From: Tannerella sp.
Lineage (GTDB): Bacteria; Bacteroidota; Bacteroidia; Bacteroidales; Tannerellaceae
Direction: 5' to 3'
DNA: 8,792 nucleotides
Assembly: GCA_031271245.1 (NCBI GenBank)
Contig: JAISWC010000191.1
Coordinates: 1 to 8,792 of the forward strand
The notes below the pieces were generated by a model. It had not been told where the DNA came from, did not search any database, and saw only the letters and a program-made list of their open reading frames with translations. Made by a program: the position numbers and the translations under genes. Below, piece after piece: positions 1-5,883 of this stretch (positions are counted from its first letter, which is position 1; every line of letters starts with the position of its first letter).

Positions 1-12
1 AAATCGTTACAT

Positions 13-52
13 GGATTTTATAGACCACCTAATTAGGTAGTCTATAAAATCC
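13..52. repeat. 40-bp near-perfect palindrome
   Basis: The arms GGATTTTATAGAC (13-25) and GTCTATAAAATCC (40-52) are exact reverse complements. Between them 27-38 is itself a 12-bp perfect palindrome (ACCTAATTAGGT), so the whole block is symmetric except for the C26/A39 pair. It is AT-rich and is followed by a T-rich stretch (59-67). It could be the terminator of a gene lying left of the window, a dimeric-protein operator, or the end of a mobile element; the sequence does not decide. No second copy is visible in the window. Confidence 0.75.
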
Positions 53-56
53 TACA

Positions 57-64
57 TACTTTTG
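57..64 (+). promoter_or_regulatory. Isolated -7-like box TACTTTTG
   Basis: This matches the Bacteroidota -7 consensus TAnnTTTG exactly and begins five bases after the palindrome at 13-52. No TTTG or TTG lies at the expected 19-21 base spacing upstream, and no convincing gene follows within 450 bases, so it may be a chance match. Confidence 0.2.
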
Positions 65-456
65 TTTACCAAACTATTACAATCATAGACGGGGTAAATA
101 TGGCGGAGTTAGGGTTTAAACTTTGCAGTAACTTTTCCCTGTTTCCTCCGGTTTTTGCTGGCAAAGTTAAGCCTTTCGGATGAAGAACTATTTTTCCAGT
201 ACCTCAATTTAATATTTTGCCTGAACAATAGATTCTTAAGTATTGTCAAGAAATAAGCTGTATATTAATCCAGTTGCAATGCAGTACTTATTTCCAGACG
301 ATTCCTTCGTTCCACCTGCACACAATACAAGGGAAGGAAATAATAACGAAAAAAAATGGTCATCTCCCCTACCCCATTATAATCGCTAATCATCAAAATG
401 CTACTTTTGTGAATTCACGAATATACATTTGTCGCAATGAGAGCATACAAATATTT
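65..456. other. Non-coding stretch, no supported gene
   Basis: This AT-rich stretch holds no supported gene. A 67-codon open frame at 274-477 (+) has no recognisable family and ends against the regulator promoter, so I do not call it. The 8-base inverted arms AACTTTGC (119-126) and GCAAAGTT (161-168) are 34 bases apart and of doubtful meaning. TAnnTTTG matches occur at 402-409 and 424-431 without proper -33 partners; they flank the short palindrome described separately. Confidence 0.5.
406..421. promoter_or_regulatory. Candidate operator palindrome upstream of the XRE regulator
   Basis: The core GTGAATTCAC (409-418) is a perfect 10-bp palindrome. With the outer TT/AA pairs it forms a 16-base site with one mismatched pair (T408/G419). 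It lies about 35 bases upstream of the -33 element of the regulator gene at 553. XRE-family dimers bind sites of this size and often autoregulate, so an autoregulatory operator is a reasonable inference, but 10-bp palindromes also arise by chance in AT-rich DNA. Confidence 0.3.
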
Positions 457-488
457 CTTGTGTTATTTCAGAAATAGAGTTATATTTG
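457..488 (+). promoter_or_regulatory. Promoter of the XRE regulator gene
   Basis: A CTTG at 457-460 (TTG at the -33 position) is followed after 20 bases by TATATTTG at 481-488, an exact match to the Bacteroidota -7 box TAnnTTTG. It would give a leader of roughly 60 bases before the ATG at 553. Confidence 0.6.
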
Positions 489-552
489 TAAACTTATTTG
501 ATAGATACGAATACAGACAAAATGACAGTTGTTTTATTATAAGGAAATTACA

Positions 553-1032
553 ATGAAAGAGCGAATTATTCAAGTTATGAACGCCAAAGGATTGTCTTCT
601 TCCAAATTTGCGGAAGAAATCGGGATTCAACGCGCGGCGATGTCCCATATCCTTAATGAAAGAAATAAACCGAGCCTGGACGTGTTGACCAAAATCATCA
701 GGCGGTTTCCGGAGATTAATCCGGAATGGCTGTTGCTGGGTAACGGGCAGATGAAACGAAATATGTACGGGCATCCGCAAATGCAACAATCTGAATTGTT
801 TACAAATGTAACACCCGTTAAACCCGAAATGCCGAAAGAGCCTGCACCTCGCAAGGAACCCCTTCCGGAAACAGTGAGTAAAAAAACAGCGTCACCGGAT
901 GATTTATCACCAGTTGTTACGGAGATAAAGGAAACATTTGTTTCCGCGGAAACGCCATCAAGAAAAATCAGCCAAATCATGATTTTCTTCTCCGACCATA
1001 CCTACGAAATTTTTCGCCCGGAAAAGGAATGA
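553..1032 (+). CDS. XRE-family helix-turn-helix regulator
   Basis: A 159-residue putative DNA-binding protein. Residues 3-65 fit a Cro/CI-type helix-turn-helix domain: FAEEIGIQRAAMSHILNERN (19-38) reads as the two HTH helices, followed by PSLDVLTKII and NPEWLLLGNG, a hallmark of this family in Bacteroidota. Residues 68-137 form a low-complexity Pro/Lys/Glu linker, and the end (RKISQIMIFFSDHTYEIF, 137-154) is the small beta-like tail often seen in these proteins. I chose the ATG at 553 over the in-frame ATG at 529 because AAGGAAA (541-547) sits six bases before it and homologues start just before the HTH. The gene has its own promoter at 457-488 and converges with the ABC exporter, 66 bases apart. 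Its target is unknown; autoregulation or control of a neighbour is inference. Confidence 0.88.
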   Translation: MKERIIQVMNAKGLSSSKFAEEIGIQRAAMSHILNERNKPSLDVLTKIIRRFPEINPEWLLLGNGQMKRNMYGHPQMQQSELFTNVTPVKPEMPKEPAPRKEPLPETVSKKTASPDDLSPVVTEIKETFVSAETPSRKISQIMIFFSDHTYEIFRPEKE

Positions 1033-1098
1033 TTCAAGGGTTTCCTGTGCTTCCAGAAACTGTAAAAGATGAATTCTCCCTCATCCTCATCACGATTT

Positions 1099-2946
1099 TC
1101 AGAATCGCTGCATGTCGCACAGTTTTCTGTAATAGCCATCCCGTTGCATCAATTCGTCATGGTGTCCGCGTTCCACGATTTCGCCTTCGTGCATGACGCA
1201 AATTTCGTCGGCGGTGCGGATGGTCGAGAGCCGGTGCGCAATGACAATCGTCGTGCGGTTTCGCATCAGGTTTTCAAGGGCTTCCTGTACCAGACGTTCC
1301 GATTCGGTGTCGAGCGAAGACGTCGCTTCGTCCAGAATCAGAATCGGCGGGTTCTTCAAAATGGCACGGGCGATGCTGATGCGCTGGCGCTGTCCGCCGG
1401 ACAGTTTGCCGCCCCGGTCGCCGATATTGGTGTCATAGCCGTTTTCCGTGGCCATGATGAACTCGTGGGCATTGGCAATTCGCGCGGCATCCCGCACCTG
1501 CTCCGGCGTTGCGTGTTCGACGCCGAATACGATGTTCCTGTAGAAGGTGTCATTGAACAGGATCGCCTCCTGATTTACATTTCCCATCAGTTCGCGCAGG
1601 TCGTACAGCGACACCTCCCGCACGTCCGTTCCATCAATCGTAACCCGTCCTTTCTCCACATCGTAAAAGCGAGGCAGCAGATCGACGAGCGTACTTTTCC
1701 CCGAACCGGACTGCCCTACCAGCGCGATCGTTTTTCCCTTCGGAATCCGCAGGCTGACGCCTTTCAACACCCAGTCCCGATGGTAACGGAACCAGACGTC
1801 GCGATATTCGATGGCTTCGTTCAGCGACACCGGCCTGGGATGCACCGGCGACTGGATATGGCTTTGGGCTTCCAGGATTTTATCGACCCGTTCGACGGAG
1901 GCCAGTCCCTTCTGGATGGCGTAGATCGACTTGCTCAGGTCTTTGGCGGGATTGATGATGCTGTAAAAAACAACGAGATAGAAAATAAATACCGATGCGT
2001 CGATCGGACTGCGCTCACCCAGAATCAGCATCCCGCCGTACCACAGGATAATGACAATCGTCAGCGTCCCGAGAAATTCGCTCAGCGGATGCGCCATCTG
2101 CTGACGACTGTAGATGCGGTGGGTGGTGCGGCGGAACACCTCGTTGGCCTGCTCGAAACGCGCCTGTATCTTTTTCTCGGCATTGAACGCCTTGACAACG
2201 CGCAGACCGCTCAGCGTCTCCTCGATCTGGCTCATCAGGGCGCCCCACTGGGTTTGTCCGAGCAGTGATTTCCGCTTCAGTTTTTTCCCCACCTGCCCCA
2301 TTACATAACCGGCTGCCGGCAACAGAACCAGCACAAACAGGGTCAGCTGCCAACTGATGAAAATCATGGCCAGCAAATAGATGAGGATCATCATCGGGTT
2401 CTTGAACAGCATGTCGAGCGAACTCATGATGGAGGTTTCAATCTCGTTTACGTCGCCCGAAATGCGGGCAATGATGTCGCCCTTCCGTTCTTCGGAGAAA
2501 AAACCCAGCGGCAGTTCCGTGATTTTCCGGTTGATTTGGTTACGGATGTCGCGCACAACGCCCGTGCGTATCGGAATCATGGTATAAAACGCCAGATACA
2601 TGGTCGCCACCTTGAAGAACGTCATCACCACCAGCGACACGCCGACCGCCAGCAGCGTATACGTCACACCCCGCGTCGCAATCAGTTCGTTGATGTACCA
2701 GTAGAAATTGTTGGTTGCGATACCGGACAGTTCCTTCCAGGAATCCAGCGATTCCGGATGAAAGTTCCATGCCATGAAATCGTACACTTTGTCTTCCACC
2801 TTGAACAGAATGTTCAGGATGGGAATAATCAAAGCAAAAGCGCCCAGATTCAAAATGGCAGACAGAAAATTAAACACGATATTTCCTGCCATATATTTCT
2901 TATAAGGCGGGACAAATCGTCTCAGGACACGGATAAAATCTTTCAT
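1099..2946 (-). CDS. MsbA-like ABC exporter (fused permease and ATPase)
   Basis: A 615-residue half-transporter of the lipid/multidrug exporter type, expected to work as a homodimer in the inner membrane. The N-terminal half (about 15-335) carries six hydrophobic segments, near 20-48, 95-120, 178-195, 198-216, 292-310 and 318-335, with a long extracytoplasmic loop at 50-92 as in other Bacteroidota members. The ATPase follows: Walker A GQSGSGKST (411-419), Q-loop Gln459, signature LSGGQ (515-519), Walker B ILILDE (535-540) with catalytic Glu540, D-loop SSLD (543-546) and H-switch His571. All key residues are present, so it should be active. MsbA-type proteins flip lipid A core across the membrane, but sequence alone cannot separate this from other lipid or drug exporters. 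It is transcribed alone from the promoter at 3009-3039. The long open frame on the opposite strand is a shadow. Confidence 0.93.
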   Translation of the reverse strand: MKDFIRVLRRFVPPYKKYMAGNIVFNFLSAILNLGAFALIIPILNILFKVEDKVYDFMAWNFHPESLDSWKELSGIATNNFYWYINELIATRGVTYTLLAVGVSLVVMTFFKVATMYLAFYTMIPIRTGVVRDIRNQINRKITELPLGFFSEERKGDIIARISGDVNEIETSIMSSLDMLFKNPMMILIYLLAMIFISWQLTLFVLVLLPAAGYVMGQVGKKLKRKSLLGQTQWGALMSQIEETLSGLRVVKAFNAEKKIQARFEQANEVFRRTTHRIYSRQQMAHPLSEFLGTLTIVIILWYGGMLILGERSPIDASVFIFYLVVFYSIINPAKDLSKSIYAIQKGLASVERVDKILEAQSHIQSPVHPRPVSLNEAIEYRDVWFRYHRDWVLKGVSLRIPKGKTIALVGQSGSGKSTLVDLLPRFYDVEKGRVTIDGTDVREVSLYDLRELMGNVNQEAILFNDTFYRNIVFGVEHATPEQVRDAARIANAHEFIMATENGYDTNIGDRGGKLSGGQRQRISIARAILKNPPILILDEATSSLDTESERLVQEALENLMRNRTTIVIAHRLSTIRTADEICVMHEGEIVERGHHDELMQRDGYYRKLCDMQRF

Positions 2947-3008
2947 TCAAACAGTTGCAATATGTAAATACTTACGATCCCGGAATCACCCACAGGCAAT
3001 ACCGGCAA

Positions 3009-3039
3009 CAAAGGTACAAAATATCAATGAGAGAACAAG
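3009..3039 (-). promoter_or_regulatory. Promoter of the ABC exporter gene
   Basis: On the minus strand, TCTTG (TTG at the -33 position, near 3036-3039) is followed after 19 bases by TACCTTTG (3009-3016 on the plus strand as CAAAGGTA), a perfect Bacteroidota -7 box. The predicted leader to the ATG at 2946 is about 55 bases. Confidence 0.65.
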
Positions 3040-3260
3040 ACAGTGAGCAAAGGGTGAATTTCAAATGGTCGTGAAACAGGAAAACTGTCAAAAACCCATA
3101 TTCATCTCAAGTTCCTTTAGTAGCCGGCGACACATCCCGCCACCCTTTCCTTTATTTCCTTATTGATATGCAATGACAAAAAACGCATCAAATCGCAACA
3201 AAAAGTTTATTTGAAATTAATTGTTTGTCCTTTTTTAATGATTGAGGGCATTGCAGTCAC

Positions 3261-3293
3261 GTCGGACGAGAGTCGGAGGAAAGTCGGATGAAT
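3261..3293. repeat. Three tandem 11-bp direct repeats (GTCGGA...)
   Basis: GTCGGACGAGA (3261-3271), GTCGGAGGAAA (3272-3282) and GTCGGATGAAT (3283-3293) follow each other without gaps; seven of eleven positions are identical in all three (GTCGGA plus GA after one variable base counted as G-A pattern, with drift at the end). An 11-bp period places each copy on about the same face of the helix, as in operator or iteron-like binding arrays. The array lies between two divergent promoters, about 220 and 230 bases from each. Confidence 0.55.
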
Positions 3294-3317
3294 TTTCGGG
3301 AAAATCCCGTAGAAAAT
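3292..3317. repeat. Hairpin next to the 11-bp repeats
   Basis: CGGGA (3297-3301) pairs with TCCCG (3305-3309) around a 3-base loop, and the outer ATTTT (3292-3296) pairs with AAAAT (3313-3317) with TAG bulged on the right side. It overlaps the end of the third direct repeat. No T-tract follows on the plus strand, so it is not an obvious intrinsic terminator; role unknown. Confidence 0.4.
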
Positions 3318-3524
3318 AAATATGTTTTCAGGAATAAAAAACAATTTTCCCAGTCATATCATAAATTCCGATTTTGACGCCGTCACTACCGCCAGTCCGG
3401 TCGTGCATCCTCTGTGATGAAATCGCGACAATCTGAATTGAAAATCGACGTAGTCAAATACATCCTGAACAAATGCAGGGCAAACGCATTTTAGAATGAA
3501 ATGCACCTCTCTTGAAAATTTGTT

Positions 3525-3555
3525 TTTGCCGTTTGGCGCAAAATAATTATTTTTG
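3525..3555 (+). promoter_or_regulatory. Promoter of the PD-(D/E)XK nuclease operon
   Basis: TTTG at 3525-3528 and TATTTTTG at 3548-3555 are separated by exactly 19 bases, an essentially perfect Bacteroidota promoter. Because the in-frame ATG at 3512 lies upstream of this promoter, it decides the start of the nuclease at 3587, leaving a leader of about 25 bases. Confidence 0.7.
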
Positions 3556-3586
3556 CCTCGCGAAAACAGTAAAAAACAACTGTATC

Positions 3587-4645
3587 ATGGCAATCAGACG
3601 GAAAGAAACGAACAAAAAAACGTCGACCGTACCGGAACCGGAGCCGGTTGGCTGGGGAAAGCGGGCACGCTACATCAACCCGCATACCGACTTCGGATTC
3701 AAGAAGTTGTTCGGCACGGAGGCCAACAAGGACGTGCTGCAGGCGCTGCTGCCGGTACTGCTGCGGAAAAGCGACCGGATAGAGAAGCTGAGCTACATGC
3801 AGCCTGGACAGTTGGGGCGGAGCGAAGCGGACAGGGATGCGGTGTACGACATCTACTGCGAGACGGAGAAGGGGGAAAAGTTCATTGTGGAGATGCAGCG
3901 CACCTATCAGGAATTTTTTATTGACCGCAGCGTGTACTATGCCACGTTTCCGATACAGGAACAGGCGAAAAAGGGTGCGAACTGGAATTTCAGACTCAAT
4001 TCCATTTACACGATAGGCATTCTGAACTTTGAATTCAAGGACGGGGAGAGGGGCTGGAAAGAGTATCCGTATCTGCACCACGTACAGCTGTCGGACACGG
4101 AGACAAAAAGCGTTTTCTATGACAAACTGACATTTGTTTACCTGGAACTGCCCAGGTTCAACAAGACGGAAGACGAACTGGAGACCCTGCTGGACAAGTG
4201 GATGTACGTATTCAAGAATCTGGCAAAACTGGACGAACGTCCGAAAGTCTTGCGGGAGCGGGTATTCCGGCGTCTATTCCGCATAGCCGAGATGGAGCAG
4301 TTGAGCGAAATGGAACGTCTGGCCTACCATGAATCCCAGAAACATTACTGGGATTACATGAATACCGTTCAGTCTGCGGAAAAGAAGGGCGCCGAACAGG
4401 CGGCAAAGGAAAAGGATGCCATCATCCGGGAGAAAGAGGAAACTATTCGGGAAAAGGAGGAAGTTATTCGGAAAAAAGAGAATGTAATCCGGGAGAACGA
4501 GAAAACCATCCTGGAACTTTTGAAAAGAGAGGAAGCGATTGCCGGGAATCTCCTGAAAAATGGCGTTTCGCCGGAGATTGTTTCAGTTTCCACCGGTTTG
4601 AACATCCACAGAGTCAACGAAATTTTGGAATTATTAAATCATTGA
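3587..4645 (+). CDS. PD-(D/E)XK nuclease family protein (Rpn/TIGR01784-like)
   Basis: A 352-residue protein of the recombination-promoting nuclease / 'putative transposase' group (PDDEXK_2, TIGR01784). The family opening RYINPHTDFGFKKLFG is at 28-43. The presumed active site is Asp88 in AVYDIY, then Glu102 and Gln104 in IVEMQ, i.e. E-x-Q instead of E-x-K, as is usual in this family. The core continues with RSVYYATFPIQEQAKKG (114-130). Residues 265-315 are a charged coiled coil containing four in-frame heptads (279-306). The end NGVSPEIVSVSTGLNIHRVNEIL (split: 325-334 and 335-347) resembles a small helix-turn-helix common in the family. Members such as RpnA are DNA endonucleases that raise recombination; real transposition is unproven, and I see no terminal inverted repeats here. 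Start at 3587 is set by the promoter at 3525-3555. DUF4494 follows after 12 bases, suggesting cotranscription. Confidence 0.85.
   Translation: MAIRRKETNKKTSTVPEPEPVGWGKRARYINPHTDFGFKKLFGTEANKDVLQALLPVLLRKSDRIEKLSYMQPGQLGRSEADRDAVYDIYCETEKGEKFIVEMQRTYQEFFIDRSVYYATFPIQEQAKKGANWNFRLNSIYTIGILNFEFKDGERGWKEYPYLHHVQLSDTETKSVFYDKLTFVYLELPRFNKTEDELETLLDKWMYVFKNLAKLDERPKVLRERVFRRLFRIAEMEQLSEMERLAYHESQKHYWDYMNTVQSAEKKGAEQAAKEKDAIIREKEETIREKEEVIRKKENVIRENEKTILELLKREEAIAGNLLKNGVSPEIVSVSTGLNIHRVNEILELLNH
4421..4504 (+). repeat. Four in-frame 21-bp repeats encoding coiled-coil heptads
   Basis: Four consecutive 21-base units (4421-4441, 4442-4462, 4463-4483, 4484-4504) encode the heptads IIREKEE, TIREKEE, VIRKKEN and VIRENEK. 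A related but diverged fifth unit encodes TILELLK. Codon choices differ among the copies (for example ATC/ATT and CGG kept), so the duplication is not brand new. Copy number is likely to vary among relatives. Confidence 0.8.
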
Positions 4646-4657
4646 ATTTTATAACAT

Positions 4658-5143
4658 ATGCACAATTGGTTTGAATGCAAAGTATCCTACGAAAAGACAA
4701 CGGAAAGTGGGATGGTGAAAAAAGTCAGGGAACCGTATCTGGTGGATGCGCTTTCCTTCACGGAAGCGGAAGCGCGGATTATCGAGGAACTCCGTCCGTA
4801 TATTTCCGGCGAATTTACCGTGGCGGATATTAAGCGCGCCCGGTTATCGGAACTGTTTTTCAATCCGGATGGAGACCGTTACTATAAGGTAAAAGTATTT
4901 TTCATCACGCTGGACGAAAAGAGCGGCGCCGAGAAAAAAACGGCGGTGCAAATGCTTGCCCAGGCTTCTACAGTGAAAGAGGCCCTCGATGTGGTAGATG
5001 CCGGCATGAAAGGTACGATGGCCGATTATGTGATCGCGTCGGTTGTCGAGACAGCGTTGATAGACATTTTCCCCTTCTCTGCGGAGACAAAAGAGAAACA
5101 GGCGGTAACCCTCACCCAGTCTCCCGCCCCGGAACAGTCATGA
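4658..5143 (+). CDS. DUF4494 family protein
   Basis: A 161-residue protein matching the DUF4494 family, which is largely limited to Bacteroidota and has no established function. Recognisable conserved stretches are MHNWFECKVSYEKT (1-14), EPYLVDALSFTEAEARIIEE (25-44), SGEFTVADIKRA (50-61), LDEKSGAEKKT (86-96) and GMKGTMADYVIASVVETAL (116-134). There is no signal peptide or membrane segment, so it should be cytosolic. The last 25 residues are polar and poorly conserved. It starts 12 bases after the nuclease stop and its TGA overlaps the yggS ATG (ATGA), which implies translational coupling. No promoter is visible directly in front of it, so it probably depends on the one at 3525-3555 or on one inside the nuclease gene. 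A link to YggS function is suggested only by position. Confidence 0.9.
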   Translation: MHNWFECKVSYEKTTESGMVKKVREPYLVDALSFTEAEARIIEELRPYISGEFTVADIKRARLSELFFNPDGDRYYKVKVFFITLDEKSGAEKKTAVQMLAQASTVKEALDVVDAGMKGTMADYVIASVVETALIDIFPFSAETKEKQAVTLTQSPAPEQS

Positions 5144-5802
5144 GCGCCATTGCCGAAAACATTGCCCGTATCCGTTCCGAATTGCCTGCCAAGGTGACGC
5201 TCCTGACCGTCTCCAAGTTCCATCCTGTGGAAGTGCTGCGGGAAGCATACGATGCCGGGCAACGCGTCTTCGGCGAGAACCGCGTGCAGGAACTGCTGGC
5301 CAAACAGCCGCTGCTGCCGCTGGACATCGAATGGCATTTCATCGGCACGCTGCAAGCAAACAAAGTGAAACACATCGCCCCCTTCATCCATACCGTTCAA
5401 AGTATCGATTCGCCGGCGCTGCTGAAGGAAGTGGACAGACAGGCAGCCAGGTGCAGCCGCAGTCTCCGCGTCCTGCTGGAAATCCACATTGCGGCGGAAA
5501 CGTCGAAACACGGTTTCGGCCCGGACGAGTGCCGGACACTTCTCCGGAACGGACTGGCTGATGCGTATCCGCACGTCCGTATCGGCGGATTGATGGGGAT
5601 GGCCACTTTTACGGACGACATGGAACAGGTGCGGCAAGAGTTTCGTTCCTTACGCGCACTGTTCGACGAACTGAAACCTTTGGCTGGCGATGCGTTCGAC
5701 ACACTGTCGATGGGGATGAGCGGCGACTATCCGGTTGCCGTCGAGGAAGGCAGCACGCTGATACGGGTCGGCACATCCATTTTCGGCGAACGGAGCATCT
5801 GA
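5140..5802 (+). CDS. yggS: YggS family pyridoxal phosphate homeostasis protein
   Basis: A 220-residue PLP-binding protein of the YggS/PLPBP (COG0325) family, a single TIM-barrel without known enzymatic activity that buffers free PLP and affects amino- and keto-acid balance. The PLP lysine is Lys26 in LLTVSKFHP. Other family marks are FGENRVQE (44-51), WHFIGTLQANK (65-75), SKHGF (122-126), GGLMGM (149-154), SMGMSGDY (190-197) and RVGTSIFG (209-216), the last two forming the phosphate-binding end. Length is typical and no residues seem missing. Translation starts inside the stop of the DUF4494 gene (ATGA), so the two are probably coupled. No intrinsic terminator with a T-tract follows. Confidence 0.95.
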   Translation: MSAIAENIARIRSELPAKVTLLTVSKFHPVEVLREAYDAGQRVFGENRVQELLAKQPLLPLDIEWHFIGTLQANKVKHIAPFIHTVQSIDSPALLKEVDRQAARCSRSLRVLLEIHIAAETSKHGFGPDECRTLLRNGLADAYPHVRIGGLMGMATFTDDMEQVRQEFRSLRALFDELKPLAGDAFDTLSMGMSGDYPVAVEEGSTLIRVGTSIFGERSI

Positions 5803-5833
5803 CATTAATGATTTTAAAGAACAGGAAAGAAAC

Positions 5834-5869
5834 CGTGCTGCGAATAAAACCGTAATTTTGTTCCGCACG
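5834..5869 (+). promoter_or_regulatory. Long hairpin in the yggS-flavoprotein gap
   Basis: The left arm 5834-5849 pairs with the right arm 5856-5869 through 14 base pairs (CGTGC with GCACG at the base, AAAA with TTTT at the top), with single-base bulges T5839 and C5841 and a six-base loop. It ends 14 bases before the ATG at 5884. It is followed by an A-tract, not a T-tract, so on the plus strand it is not a standard terminator. In read-through mRNA it could stabilise the 3' end of yggS or affect translation of the next gene. Confidence 0.5.
5853..5860 (+). promoter_or_regulatory. Possible -7 box of the PyrD-like gene
   Basis: TAATTTTG matches TAnnTTTG exactly, 23 bases before the ATG at 5884. 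No TTG or TTTG stands at the -33 position, and the box lies within the loop and right arm of the hairpin at 5834-5869. The gene may be expressed from here, by read-through from yggS, or both. Confidence 0.35.
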
Positions 5870-5883
5870 TAAAAAAGAAAGGT

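Larger units (their letters stand above)
3040..3524. other. Intergenic stretch between divergent genes
   Basis: No supported gene lies in this 485-base gap between the divergent exporter and nuclease promoters. It holds the 11-bp direct repeats at 3261-3293 and the hairpin at 3292-3317. A 25-codon open frame (3417-3494, +) has no visible support. The gap is much longer than two promoters need, so an unseen small RNA or decayed sequence is possible, but I see no sign of tRNA or rRNA. Confidence 0.5.

Noticed and set aside
274..477. 67-codon open frame before the XRE regulator
   Set aside because: No family signal, no promoter at proper spacing, and it runs into the regulator promoter.
1093..1107. 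Terminator between the convergent regulator and exporter
   Set aside because: CGATT/AATCG is only a 5-bp stem overlapping the exporter stop and lacks a T-tract on either strand.
1069..2268. 399-codon open frame on the plus strand
   Set aside because: It lies antisense to the ABC exporter, whose Walker A, signature and Walker B motifs are intact; its composition (His/Arg/Gln/Phe rich) is that of a shadow frame.
3417..3494. 25-codon open frame MKSRQSELKIDVVKYILNKC...
   Set aside because: Too short to support without homologues, no ribosome-binding or promoter signal in front; kept only as a note.
3512..3586. Upstream start of the nuclease at 3512 (25 extra residues)
   Set aside because: The best promoter (3525-3555) lies downstream of that ATG, and the extra residues (Cys/Phe rich) do not look like the family's N-terminus.
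3240..4660. Insertion sequence bounded by inverted repeats around the nuclease gene
   Set aside because: I found no matching terminal inverted repeats or target duplications on the two sides by eye.
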